Assembly (NCBI RefSeq): GCF_003697345.1 | Contig: NZ_RFLY01000004.1 | Location: forward strand, 1 to 64,000 | Origin: Solilutibacter pythonis | GTDB taxonomy: Bacteria; Pseudomonadota; Gammaproteobacteria; Xanthomonadales; Xanthomonadaceae | Direction of reading: 5' to 3' | DNA length: 64,000 bases | Part shown: piece after piece, positions 45,006 to 53,787 of the stretch | Numbering within the stretch: position 1 is the first letter of the stretch | Layout: every line of letters begins with the position of its first letter | Translations under genes and position numbers: made by a program | Notes under the pieces: model-generated | What the model saw: the letters and a program-made list of their open reading frames with translations, nothing else | Told to the model about the DNA's origin: nothing | Database searches by the model: none

Positions 45006-48000
45006 GCCGGCCGGGCTGGCGCGCGCGCTGGGAACGCTACCGCCGCTACGGCCTGACGCCGCTCCCGGACGATGCCAGCGACCAACAGCGCGAAGAACGC
45101 ATTGCGCAATTACGCCAGTTGCGGCGGCGGCGGCGAGTCAAATACGCCATCCGCAGCGGCCTCGGCACCCTGCTGCTGGTGGCGGCCGGATTGGCGCTGG
45201 TGTGGTGGCTCATCAGCACGCTGGCCGGGCGCGACCTGCTGCTGGCGCAGATCAAGGCGCGCCTGCCGGCCAATGCCTCGTTCGACTGGCAGCGGGCCGA
45301 AGGCCCGGTACGCGGGCCGATGACCCTGCATGGCGTCCGCTTCAGCTGGGTGGCGTGCGCCGACGACGATTTCGACGTCAACACCATGGCGATGGCGCTC
45401 TGCAAGGACAAACGCACCACCTTGTTCACCGCCAGCCGGCTGATGCTGCACCCCAGGTTGAACGCGCTGCTGGGCCGCCGGCTGCGCCTGGAGGCGCTGG
45501 AGGTGGCGGGCGCGACACTCGACCTCGCCAAGGACGACAAGCCGTTCGAACTACCGAAATGGCCGGAAGTACTACCACGCATCGAACCGCCGCTGGCCAT
45601 CGAGGCCGGCCGCGTGCGCATCGCCGGGCTGAAGGTCTCCGGCGCCGGCGAACCGACCATCGACATCCACACACTCGACGGCAGCCTGGTGGCCGAAAGC
45701 GGCCTGCTCACCGTGCGCGCGCTCGATGCCGATACCGATCGCGGGCGTTTCCGCATCCACGGCAGCTACGCCCCCGGCGACGACTACGCCACCGATCTCA
45801 CCGCCACCGCGGTGTTCCCGGCGCCGGCCGGACAGACCGCCGGCCGCATCGGCCTGATCGCGCGCGGCAATCTGGAGAAGATGGACGTGTTCATCGGCGG
45901 CCGCGCCCCGGCGCCGTTGCAAGGCCAGTTGACCCTGCGCGCGCCCGACATGCGGGCCGCCGAATCCGGCCAGGCGCGCTGGACGCTATATCTGCATTCG
46001 GCCGGCCTGAATCCGGCGGTATTCACCGGCGAGCGCGGCGACGCCGCGCCAATGGCCTTCACCCTGCGCGGCGACGGCGCCGGCGGCCGTGCCAACGTGC
46101 ATGGCGAGTGGTCGCAGGACGGGCAGCGCATCGTCCTGCGACCTTCGAAACTCCGGCTGGAGGCGCAGACCCTGCACGCCGCCCCGCTGGTGGTGGATGC
46201 GCTGGGTGGACGGCTCGCCCTGAACGGCCAGGGCACGTTCAAGGCCGATGCGGCCTCGTTCAAATTCGCCGGCAACGCACGCGGCCTGCAATGGGCCGAT
46301 ACCCGCGGCGAGGTGCAAGTGCGCGGCGATGGCGATTTCGGCATCGCCGGCACCCGCGAAGCCTGGGCGGTGATCGGCAAGGCGGCGTTGAAGCGCGACC
46401 GCCAACAGGCCGACGTCGTCCTCGACGGTCGCGGCGACGCACGCGGGCTGACGCTGAAATCGCTGACCGCCACCATGCCCGAAGGCCGCCTCGACGCCAA
46501 CGGACGCATCGACTGGAATCCGGCCTTGCAATGGAAGATCGACGCCGATCTCGCCGGCTTCGATCCCGGCTACTTCGTCCCCGACTTCAAGGGCGCGGTG
46601 CGTGGCCAACTGGCCAGCAACGGCCAGCTCGACGCGCAAAGCCGCCTCAGCGCCGACGTCGACCTGCGCAACCTGGGCGGCCAATTGCGCGGACGCGCGC
46701 TGGGCGGCCGTGGCCAGTTGCGCATCCGTGGCGAAGAATACGCCGGCGACCTCGCCCTGACCCTCGGCCGGAGCCGCCTCGACGCGCGTGGGCGCTACGG
46801 CCAGCGCATCGACATCGATGCCCGCTTCAGCCCGCTGCGACTGGACGACCTGCTGCCCTCGGCGCAAGGCGTGCTGAACGGGCAAATCAAGCTGGCCGGG
46901 CCACGCAACGCCTTCAACATCGATGCCGATCTCACCGGACGCGGACTGCGCTACGGCGATTACCGCGCCGAATCGCTGAGCGCGCGCGGCCGCCTGCCGT
47001 GGCGTGGCGTCGGCGGCGACCTGCGCCTCGACGCCTCCGGCATACAAGCCGGCCTGGCCTTCGACTCCCTGCGCGCGCAGGCCGCCGGCGCGGTGGAAAA
47101 CCTGCGCCTGGATGCCCAGGCCAGCGGCGAGCTTGGCCGCCTGCAATTGAACGGCACCGCGCGGCGCCGTGGCCAGAACTGGAGCGGCACGCTGGGCGCG
47201 TTCGACTTTGCGCCGGCGCGCGGCGCCACCTGGCGCCTGGAGACGCCAATCCGCTATGCGCAATCCGGCAGAACCTTCAGCCTGTCGCAAGGCTGCTTCG
47301 GCTCCAGCGCCGGTGGTTCGCTCTGCGCTGGCGGGCAATGGCCTGGCCGTGGCATCCGCCTCGAAGGACGCGGGCTACCACTCATGCTGGCCACGCCCTA
47401 CCTGCCAGAGCGCGAGGACAAGAAGCCGTGGCTGCTCGATGGCAATCTCGATCTCGATGCCCAGCTGAGGCCGGCCGGCAACGCCTGGGCCGGCACCGCC
47501 GAGGTGCGCTCGGCGGCCGGCGGGCTGAAGCTCGGCAACCGCCAGACCGACGCGCTGATGACCTATCGCCAGCTCAAGCTGTCCGCGCGTTTCGACCCGC
47601 GACGGCTGTCCGCCGAGCTGGATACCGGCATTAGCGACAACGGCGCGTTGAAGGCGCGCATCGCCACCGGCTGGGACGAATTCGCGCCGCTCACCGGCCA
47701 ACTCGACCTCGACATGCGCGAGCTGTCGTGGCTCGAAGCCTTCGTGCCCGACCTGGTCGACCCCAGCGGCAGCGTCACCGGCCTGGTCATGCTCTCCGGC
47801 ACCCGGGGCAACCCGGCGCTGGGCGGGCACGCCCAGTTGCTCAATCTGCGCGCGGAAGTGCCGGCCTATGGCCTGGTGCTCACCCAGGGCAACCTGACCA
47901 TGCGCGCCCAGCCCGACGGCAATGCGCACCTGAGCGGCAGCGTGCGTTCGGGCGCGGGCATCCTCAATCTCAATGGCACGCTTGGCTGGCGCGGCCAGGA

Positions 48001-48943
48001 CACCCCCGTGGTGCTGAACGTCAAGGGCCAGAACGTGCTGCTGTCCGATACCCGGGACTTGCATGCCGTGGTCGACCCCGACGTGACGGTGAAAATCCAG
48101 GCCGATCAGCCGATGGAAGTCAGCGGCGCCGTTGCCATCCCCCGCGCCCGGATGGACCTGGAACGGCTGGACGATGGCGTCTCGCATTCGCCCGACGTGG
48201 TGGTGCTGGACCCGGCCAACCCGCACCGCACGAAGGGCGGCGGCATGCTGCTCGATCTCACCCTCGCCATCGGCGACGACGTGCGCATGCGCGGTTTCGG
48301 TCTCGATGGCCAGCTCGGCGGCAGCCTGCGCGTGCGCGCGCAGCCCGGCACCGAGATGCGCGCCAGCGGCAGCCTGAGCGTGGAGGGCAAATACAACGCC
48401 TACGGACAGAAGCTCGCCATCGACCGCGGCCGGCTGAGCTGGTCGAACGACCCGGTCGCCAATCCGCTGCTCGACCTCAGCGCCAAGCGCGTGATCGGCG
48501 ATGTCAGCGCCGGCATCCGGGTCAAGGGCCGTGCCAGCGCGCCGCAGGCGGAGGTGTGGTCGAACCCGGCGATGGATCAATCCGAAGCGCTGTCCTACCT
48601 GGCGCTGGGGCGTTCGCTGTCCTCGGCGTCCAGCGCGGAAGGCCGGCAGATCAATGCCGCCTCGGCGGCGCTGAACGCCGGCGGCACTCTGCTGGCCTCG
48701 CAGCTAGCGACCAAAATCGGCTTCGACGATGCCGGCGTGATTCAGTCAAGCACCCTTGGCGGCAGCGTGTTCGGCGTCGGCAAGTACCTTTCGCCGCGCG
48801 TCTACGTGGGCTACGGCGTTTCCCTGCTCGGCACCGGCCAGGTACTGACGTTGAAGTATCTGCTGCGCAAGGGCTTCGACATTTCCATCGAATCGAGCAC
48901 GGTGGAAAACAAGGGCTCTGTGAACTGGCGCAAGGAAAAATAA
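45002..48943 (+). CDS. tamB: Translocation and assembly module protein TamB
   Basis: 1313 residues from GTG 45002, overlapping the tamA stop. A basic cytoplasmic N-terminus (about 55 residues) precedes one membrane anchor near residues 60-80, then a very long beta-rich AsmA-like groove. The C-terminal DUF490/TamB domain is complete, with SVRGRASAPQAEVWSNPAMDQSEALSYLALGR (in two parts near residue 1180) and ending VENKGSVNWR. The protein spans the periplasm and works with TamA, probably in phospholipid transport or OMP assembly. Length is usual for the family. Confidence 0.95.
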   Translation: MSRPGWRARWERYRRYGLTPLPDDASDQQREERIAQLRQLRRRRRVKYAIRSGLGTLLLVAAGLALVWWLISTLAGRDLLLAQIKARLPANASFDWQRAEGPVRGPMTLHGVRFSWVACADDDFDVNTMAMALCKDKRTTLFTASRLMLHPRLNALLGRRLRLEALEVAGATLDLAKDDKPFELPKWPEVLPRIEPPLAIEAGRVRIAGLKVSGAGEPTIDIHTLDGSLVAESGLLTVRALDADTDRGRFRIHGSYAPGDDYATDLTATAVFPAPAGQTAGRIGLIARGNLEKMDVFIGGRAPAPLQGQLTLRAPDMRAAESGQARWTLYLHSAGLNPAVFTGERGDAAPMAFTLRGDGAGGRANVHGEWSQDGQRIVLRPSKLRLEAQTLHAAPLVVDALGGRLALNGQGTFKADAASFKFAGNARGLQWADTRGEVQVRGDGDFGIAGTREAWAVIGKAALKRDRQQADVVLDGRGDARGLTLKSLTATMPEGRLDANGRIDWNPALQWKIDADLAGFDPGYFVPDFKGAVRGQLASNGQLDAQSRLSADVDLRNLGGQLRGRALGGRGQLRIRGEEYAGDLALTLGRSRLDARGRYGQRIDIDARFSPLRLDDLLPSAQGVLNGQIKLAGPRNAFNIDADLTGRGLRYGDYRAESLSARGRLPWRGVGGDLRLDASGIQAGLAFDSLRAQAAGAVENLRLDAQASGELGRLQLNGTARRRGQNWSGTLGAFDFAPARGATWRLETPIRYAQSGRTFSLSQGCFGSSAGGSLCAGGQWPGRGIRLEGRGLPLMLATPYLPEREDKKPWLLDGNLDLDAQLRPAGNAWAGTAEVRSAAGGLKLGNRQTDALMTYRQLKLSARFDPRRLSAELDTGISDNGALKARIATGWDEFAPLTGQLDLDMRELSWLEAFVPDLVDPSGSVTGLVMLSGTRGNPALGGHAQLLNLRAEVPAYGLVLTQGNLTMRAQPDGNAHLSGSVRSGAGILNLNGTLGWRGQDTPVVLNVKGQNVLLSDTRDLHAVVDPDVTVKIQADQPMEVSGAVAIPRARMDLERLDDGVSHSPDVVVLDPANPHRTKGGGMLLDLTLAIGDDVRMRGFGLDGQLGGSLRVRAQPGTEMRASGSLSVEGKYNAYGQKLAIDRGRLSWSNDPVANPLLDLSAKRVIGDVSAGIRVKGRASAPQAEVWSNPAMDQSEALSYLALGRSLSSASSAEGRQINAASAALNAGGTLLASQLATKIGFDDAGVIQSSTLGGSVFGVGKYLSPRVYVGYGVSLLGTGQVLTLKYLLRKGFDISIESSTVENKGSVNWRKEK

Positions 48944-48945
48944 AT

Positions 48946-49023
48946 CCGCCCGGACGATCTCCCTCCAACTTGAGCACGATCAACCTGACAAGCCTCCTGA
49001 CTTGTCACCATGCGGGCGGTTTT
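48946..49023 (+). terminator. Branched terminator-like structure after tamB
   Basis: Outer arms CCGCCCG (48946-48952) and CGGGCGG (49013-49019) pair, with an inner hairpin TGACAAG (48986-48992)/CTTGTCA (49001-49007), and TTTT follows. The long outer loop makes this weaker evidence than a simple hairpin. Confidence 0.4.
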
Positions 49024-49040
49024 CTCTACAGGCATGGCTC

Positions 49041-49508
49041 ATGGCGCTTCTGGTCTGGCAGCCGGAACTCAATACCGGTATCGACATCATCGACGAGCAG
49101 CACCATCGGATCGTTGCCTTGATCAACCAGCTCGACCACGCTCACGACCATAGCAGCCGTGATGAAGTCGGCCTGGTGCTGGAAGAGCTGGTCGATTACA
49201 CGCTCTCCCACTTCGCCTTCGAAGAAGAGTTGCTGGAGGAAGCCGGCTACGCCTTCTGCTCGGCGCACAAGCGCGTGCACGACATGTTCATCCGCCGGGT
49301 GAGCGAGTACAAAATGCGTTTCGAGGCCGGCGAGGAAATCACCGCCGAGCTCAAGGGCATGCTGGCGCGCTGGCTGTTCAACCACATCCGCAGCGACGAC
49401 AAAGCCTATTCGCCCCACGTCCGCCATTACCTGGAAACCAACCACAGCCAGATACGCAAGAAGGCCGATGGCTGGTTCAAACGCAAGGTCAAGGCCTGGC
49501 TGACCTGA
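49041..49508 (+). CDS. Bacteriohemerythrin (O2-binding di-iron protein)
   Basis: 155 residues from ATG 49041; an upstream TTG is in frame but the domain begins here. The hemerythrin iron ligands are all visible: the N-terminal ELNTGIDIIDEQHHRI, the second HFAFEEELLEEAGY pair, HKRVHDMF, and WLFNHIRSDDKAYSPHV. A single four-helix domain with no attached receptor or regulator. Binds oxygen or senses redox. The last residues are basic. No operon partner: the next gene, mnmG, is convergent. Confidence 0.92.
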   Translation: MALLVWQPELNTGIDIIDEQHHRIVALINQLDHAHDHSSRDEVGLVLEELVDYTLSHFAFEEELLEEAGYAFCSAHKRVHDMFIRRVSEYKMRFEAGEEITAELKGMLARWLFNHIRSDDKAYSPHVRHYLETNHSQIRKKADGWFKRKVKAWLT

Positions 49509-49526
49509 CGCGCCGGCGGGACGGTG

Positions 49527-51416
49527 TCAGGCCGCGCGTTCGCGGCGCGCGCGGGCCAGATGCACCAATAGCAGCGAGATCGCCGCCGGAGTCACGCCGG
49601 GAATGCGTTGCGCCTGGCCCAACGTTTCCGGCCGCACGCGTTCGAGCTTCTGCAACACCTCGGTGGAGAGGCCACGCACCGCGGCGTAGTCGAAACCGGC
49701 CGGGATGACGGCCTCTTCGTGGCGGCGCGCGCGTTCGATCTCCTCGCGCTGGCGCTCCAGATAGCCGGAATATTTCGCTTCGATCTCGACCTGCTCGGCC
49801 ACCTTGGCATCGGCCACGCCGGGGCCGAGCCCGGCCACCCGCATCAACCGGGCATAGCCGAGTTCCGGCCGGCGCAGCAGATCCATCGCCGAGGTCTCGC
49901 GGCTCACCTCCACCCCAATGTCGCGCGCGACGGCGCCGCCCAGAGCATTGTTCGGCGCGGCCCACAGCGCCTTCAGCCGGGCGCTTTCGGCTTCCACCGC
50001 CTCGCGCTTGGCGCTGAAGGCGGCCCAGCGCGCGTCGTCCACCAAGCCCAGCGCGCGTCCGAGCGGCGTCAGCCGGGCATCGGCATTGTCTTCGCGCAAC
50101 TGCAAGCGGTATTCGGCGCGGCTGGTGAACATGCGGTACGGCTCCAGCGTGCCCTGGGTGATCAGGTCATCGACCAACACGCCCAGGTACGCTTGATCGC
50201 GGCGCAGTGTCAGCGGCTCGCGCTGCCGCGCCAGGCACGCGGCGTTGACCCCGGCCAGGAGGCCCTGCGCGGCGGCTTCCTCGTAGCCGGTGGTGCCGTT
50301 GATCTGGCCGGCGAAGAACAACCCGGCCACCGCCTTGGTCTCCAGGCTGGCCTTCAACCCGCGCGGGTCGAAGAAGTCGTATTCGATGGCGTAGCCGGGC
50401 CGGGTGACGTGCGCCCGCTCGAAGCCGGCGATCGAGCGCACCAGCGCCAGTTGCACGTCGAACGGCAGCGAGGTGCTGATGCCGTTCGGATAGATTTCCG
50501 TCACGCCCAGCCCTTCCGGCTCGACGAATATCTGGTGGCTGGCCTTCTCGGCGAATCGCACCACCTTGTCCTCGATCGACGGGCAGTAGCGCGGACCGAT
50601 GCCTTCGATCTGGCCCGAATACAGCGGGCTGCGATGCAGCGCGCCGCGGATGATCTCGTGGGTGCGCTCGGAGGTATGGGTGATCCAGCAGCTCAACTGC
50701 GCCGGATGATCGGCCTGGCTGCCCATGAACGAGAACACCGGACGCGGAACGTCGCCGGGCTGCTCGCTCATCACCGAATAATCCAGGCTGCGACCGTCGA
50801 TGCGCGGCGGCGTGCCGGTCTTCAGCCGGTCCACCACGAAACGGCCTTCGCGCAGCTTGGCGGCGAGTGCGGTGGAAGGCGGGTCGCCCACCCGCCCGGC
50901 GGCGTAGCGGGTCTCGCCGATGTGTACCTTGCCGGCGAGGAAAGTGCCGGCGGTGAGGACGACGGCCGGCGCCTCGAACTTCAGGCCGGTATGGGTGACG
51001 ACGCCCCGCACGGTTTCGCCTTCGATCAGCAGATCATCGACGGCCGCCTGAAAAACGACGAGGCCGGGCTGCGATTCGACCGCGCGGCGAATGAAGGCGC
51101 GATACAGCGCGCGGTCGGCCTGCGCGCGCGTCGCCCGCACCGCCGGCCCCTTCGAGGCGTTCAGCGTGCGCCACTGGATGCCGGCGGCGTCGGCGGCTTG
51201 CGCCATCACCCCGCCCAGTGCGTCGATTTCCTTCACCAGATGGCCCTTGCCGATGCCGCCGATGGCCGGGTTGCAGCTCATCGCGCCGATGGTCTCGATG
51301 CTATGGGTCAGCAGCAGCGTGCGCGCGCCGGCCCGGGCCGAGGCCAGCGCGGCCTCGGTGCCGGCATGGCCACCGCCAATGACGATGACATCGAAACCAT
51401 GGAAGTCGAGATTCAT
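49527..51416 (-). CDS. mnmG: tRNA uridine-34 5-carboxymethylaminomethyl modification enzyme MnmG (GidA)
   Basis: 629 residues. FAD motif [21 protein letters not shown] near the N-terminus, the [23 protein letters not shown] motif with conserved cysteine, and the [18 protein letters not shown]-terminal FAD segment. With MnmE it modifies the wobble uridine of tRNAs. Start 51416 matches the family N-terminus. Its upstream region is the AT-rich stretch with terminator-like hairpins; the leader could be long. In many relatives it lies beside rsmG-parAB, here it is 32 kb away. Confidence 0.96.
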   Translation of the reverse strand: MNLDFHGFDVIVIGGGHAGTEAALASARAGARTLLLTHSIETIGAMSCNPAIGGIGKGHLVKEIDALGGVMAQAADAAGIQWRTLNASKGPAVRATRAQADRALYRAFIRRAVESQPGLVVFQAAVDDLLIEGETVRGVVTHTGLKFEAPAVVLTAGTFLAGKVHIGETRYAAGRVGDPPSTALAAKLREGRFVVDRLKTGTPPRIDGRSLDYSVMSEQPGDVPRPVFSFMGSQADHPAQLSCWITHTSERTHEIIRGALHRSPLYSGQIEGIGPRYCPSIEDKVVRFAEKASHQIFVEPEGLGVTEIYPNGISTSLPFDVQLALVRSIAGFERAHVTRPGYAIEYDFFDPRGLKASLETKAVAGLFFAGQINGTTGYEEAAAQGLLAGVNAACLARQREPLTLRRDQAYLGVLVDDLITQGTLEPYRMFTSRAEYRLQLREDNADARLTPLGRALGLVDDARWAAFSAKREAVEAESARLKALWAAPNNALGGAVARDIGVEVSRETSAMDLLRRPELGYARLMRVAGLGPGVADAKVAEQVEIEAKYSGYLERQREEIERARRHEEAVIPAGFDYAAVRGLSTEVLQKLERVRPETLGQAQRIPGVTPAAISLLLVHLARARRERAA

Positions 51417-51662
51417 TGCCCACGCCTCACCCATCGAGCAGCCTGCCACGGCAGGGACTGACATCCTTCGCTCAATTCGCCACCGTTTGTTTCACCTGGA
51501 GAGAAATCCATCACCTTAAAATTGAGATATAAATCGCTAATCATGACCTCGGCGACGACTTGGCATGATTCATGCTTTAGAATCTGGGCACCCAGGATGG
51601 CAAGCGCGTGCAGCGTGTCGGTATTGGAGCAGGGGCCGGCATGTACATCCAGGGGTAGCCGG

Positions 51663-51700
51663 GGGTCGGATGTCGGGGGACATCCGACCCTCTTTATCTT
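51663..51700 (+). terminator. Plus-strand terminator-like hairpin with no gene upstream
   Basis: GGGTCGGATGTC (51663-51674), loop GGGG, GACATCCGACCC (51679-51690), then TCTTTATCTT. Twelve-bp perfect stem. No plus-strand gene precedes it within 2 kb, so a short plus-strand RNA in 51480-51700 is the implied source. Confidence 0.65.
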
Positions 51701-51752
51701 GCCGGCTTGCCCGTTTCTTGTCGTCCGGCCGGGATTGCGGCATCGGAACAAA

Positions 51753-51839
51753 AAGCGGCGCCCGGCAAGGACGGAACAGGGGGGATCCGTGATTTCCTTG
51801 ACCGGGCGCCATAGCGAGCCGCGCAATCAGGCGCCGCTT
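51753..51839 (-). ncRNA. Structured minus-strand RNA element with alternative stems ending in a U-run
   Basis: Read on the minus strand: stem GGCGCCCGG (51810-51802) with CCGGGCGCC (51765-51757), extended by CAAGG/CCTTG and ACGGA/TCCGT, then GCTTTTTG. AAGCGGCGCC (51839-51830) can instead pair with GGCGCCGCTT (51762-51753), competing for the same 3' arm. It follows the His-rich lipoprotein gene and could be its terminator or a regulated element. Confidence 0.45.
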
Positions 51840-51927
51840 GGACGCAAGCATAGAGACTTCGCCACACAACTTGCAAGCCCGCGTGACGGTGCACGCCTCC
51901 TATTGCGGCCATTCATTTTCCAGTCGT

Positions 51928-52380
51928 TCAGGGCCTATGGTGACGCTTGTGCGCCGGCGCGTGCCTGGCTTTGCCATGGTGCGGGGCGGGTATGCCGATG
52001 CCCCCATGCCCGCCGCCGCGGTGCGAGCGCACTGGCGAATGAGCCGGCGGCGAATGGCCGTGATTCTGGCGGACGTGGCCACCGGAGTAGCCATGGCCAG
52101 GGTATGCGTATCCGGGGTGATGGCGATAACGGACTTCGCCATGCGACCACCGGCCATCCGGCAGGCGGTGGATCGGGTTGCCCCAGCGGTTCCGGCCAGG
52201 CAACCACGCGTCATGGCCATCGCCATAAGGGGAGTAGTGGTAACCGCCGTGACCGCCTCCGACATAGCCGCCGCCCACCCGGGCGCCGGCCAGGCCACCG
52301 GCATGGGGCGACACGCAGCCGCCCAGCAACATGGCGCCGGCAACCACGGCGCCAACGGTGAGCATTCTGCCGATACGCAT
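51928..52380 (-). CDS. His/Gly-rich lipoprotein
   Basis: 150 residues. Lipobox LLGGC with Cys22, ribosome-binding site GGGGAG upstream of ATG 52380. After the lipid anchor come Gly/His/Tyr-rich segments (GGGYVGGGHGGYHYSPY), an aromatic WLPGRNRWGNPIHRLPDGRWSH motif in the middle, and a His/Lys-rich tail. The composition suggests binding of divalent metals or nickel at the outer membrane, though no known metal-binding family is recognised. It is divergent from the PLP enzyme gene. Confidence 0.7.
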   Translation of the reverse strand: MRIGRMLTVGAVVAGAMLLGGCVSPHAGGLAGARVGGGYVGGGHGGYHYSPYGDGHDAWLPGRNRWGNPIHRLPDGRWSHGEVRYRHHPGYAYPGHGYSGGHVRQNHGHSPPAHSPVRSHRGGGHGGIGIPAPHHGKARHAPAHKRHHRP

Positions 52381-52494
52381 GCTTTATCTCCCCTCAAGGA
52401 TGATGCCGCCAACATCGCGCTCACGCATTGAACGTGTCCTTAACTTCAGGCTCGCCGCCTCCACCCGCATCAACCGTCCATCACGCGCGGCACG

Positions 52495-52500
52495 TAACCT
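52495..52500 (+). promoter_or_regulatory. -10-like hexamer TAACCT of the PLP enzyme gene; predicted leaderless
   Basis: The hexamer ends seven bases before ATG 52507. No Shine-Dalgarno sequence is visible. Confidence 0.4.
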
Positions 52501-52506
52501 TTCCCC

Positions 52507-53487
52507 ATGAAGCCGCCCCTCGCCCCGCCTGTCCTCCCGACTTTCGACGACGTGCTCGATGCCGCCGCGCGAATCCGGCCGCACGCGCGCGTCACCCCGA
52601 TCCTGCACGACCCGGCGCTGGACGCGCTGGCGGGCGCCGAATTGCATTTCAAATGCGAAAACCTGCAACGCGGCGGTTCGTTCAAATTCCGTGGCGCCTG
52701 CAACGCGGTATCGATGCTGGACGAGGATGCGGCGTCGCGCGGCGTCGTCACCCAGAGTTCCGGCAACCACGGCGCGGCGATCGCGCTGGCCTGCCGCCTG
52801 CGCGGCCTCCGCGCGACCGTGGTGGTTCCCGAGGGCGCGCCACGGGCCAAGCTCGACAATATCGCCACGCATGGCGCCGGGATCGTCCGCTGCGCGCCCA
52901 CCATGGCCGCGCGCGATGCCGCCACCGCCGCGCTGATCGAGCGCGACGGGGCGACACTCATCCACCCCTTCGACCATCCCGGGGTGATCGCCGGGCAAGG
53001 CACGGCGGCACTGGAGCTGCACACCGCCGTGCCGGGGCTCGATGCGCTGCTCGCGCCGGTCGGCGGCGGCGGTCTGCTCGCCGGCAGCGGCCTGGCCTGT
53101 CGCGCGCTGAGGCCAAACGCCGACCTCTGGGGCGCCGAACCCGAGGCCGCGTGCGACGCCCACGATTCGCTATCGGCCGAATACCCGATTACCGACCGCG
53201 TACCGGATACCATCTGCGATGGCCTGCGCGGCCACCTCTCGGCGCGCACCTTCGCCCTGATCGCCCGCGACGCCAGCGGCATTCTGCTCGCCGACGAGGC
53301 CGGCATCCGCCACGCCATGCGCTTGCTTTACACCCATCTGAAAGTCGTGGTCGAGCCTTCCAGCGCGGTGGTGCTGGCGGTGGTACTTAAAGACCGCCAA
53401 CGCTTCGCCGGCAAACGCATCGGCATCGTGCTGAGCGGCGGCAACGTCGATCTCGCCGGGCTATCCGCCATGATCGACGGGGACTGA
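52507..53487 (+). CDS. PLP-dependent serine/threonine ammonia-lyase or racemase family enzyme
   Basis: 326 residues. Fold-type II PLP enzyme: Schiff-base Lys60 in GGSFKFRGA, substrate loop SSGNHGA (residues 84-90), phosphate-binding GGGGLLAG near residue 183, and the C-terminal SGGN (near residue 313). The size and lack of a C-terminal ACT domain point to the serine racemase/threo-3-hydroxyaspartate dehydratase/catabolic threonine dehydratase group rather than biosynthetic IlvA. The exact substrate cannot be read from sequence. Stands alone. Confidence 0.85.
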   Translation: MKPPLAPPVLPTFDDVLDAAARIRPHARVTPILHDPALDALAGAELHFKCENLQRGGSFKFRGACNAVSMLDEDAASRGVVTQSSGNHGAAIALACRLRGLRATVVVPEGAPRAKLDNIATHGAGIVRCAPTMAARDAATAALIERDGATLIHPFDHPGVIAGQGTAALELHTAVPGLDALLAPVGGGGLLAGSGLACRALRPNADLWGAEPEAACDAHDSLSAEYPITDRVPDTICDGLRGHLSARTFALIARDASGILLADEAGIRHAMRLLYTHLKVVVEPSSAVVLAVVLKDRQRFAGKRIGIVLSGGNVDLAGLSAMIDGD

Positions 53488-53787
53488 ATATCGACGCGAG
53501 ATGTGTGCGTCCATAACATCCAGCGTGATGGCCGTATGGGATATGGGTGCGATCCGCGCCACACGACATCATGCCTCAGATTAGGCGGCTTTGATCGTTA
53601 GTTTTCCGAGCGCGACGGAGGAAGGATGCCCCTGTATTTTGCTCTTGGGTTTGAGCGCAGCCTGGAAGTGCGCCAAATCGAAACTCGGGCAACGTGGACA
53701 TGCGTTTTATCAGCTACCGACGGGCCATGCCAACATTTATTTGCGTGCCGATGGGCGGCCATATACCCCGTGCCATAGCGTTGCGTC
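53488..53787. other. 300-bp lower-GC intergenic region
   Basis: Between the convergent PLP enzyme and amidase genes. It holds one small frame with a strong ribosome-binding site (53626-53778) and no terminator. Base composition is clearly more AT-rich than the flanking PLP enzyme gene. Confidence 0.5.
53626..53778 (+). CDS. Possible 50-aa small ORF
   Basis: ATG follows GGAGGAAGG at a good distance. The peptide (start MPLYFALGFERSLEV) has four cysteines or fewer and no signal, membrane helix or known motif. It sits in lower-GC DNA with no neighbour that gives it a role. The ribosome-binding site is the only evidence. Confidence 0.2.
   Translation: MPLYFALGFERSLEVRQIETRATWTCVLSATDGPCQHLFACRWAAIYPVP

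Larger units (their letters stand above)
51417..51927. other. 511-bp intergenic region, AT-rich in part, two structured elements
   Basis: Contains the mnmG leader on the minus strand, an AT-rich segment (51480-51590), a perfect 12-bp terminator-like hairpin facing the plus strand (51663-51690), and a structured element on the minus strand (51753-51839). No protein-coding frame with a ribosome-binding site was found. A minus-strand frame at 51413-51826 has no recognisable features. Confidence 0.6.

Noticed and set aside
51485-51505. parS-like sequence GTTTCACCTGGAG
   Set aside because: Only the left half resembles TGTTNCACGTGAAACA; the right half does not match.
51413-51826. Minus-strand 137-codon frame upstream of mnmG
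   Set aside because: No ribosome-binding site or domain, and it runs through two hairpins; treated as the leader region.
51540-51850. 4.5S or 6S RNA
   Set aside because: Conserved SRP loop and 6S bubble sequences are absent.
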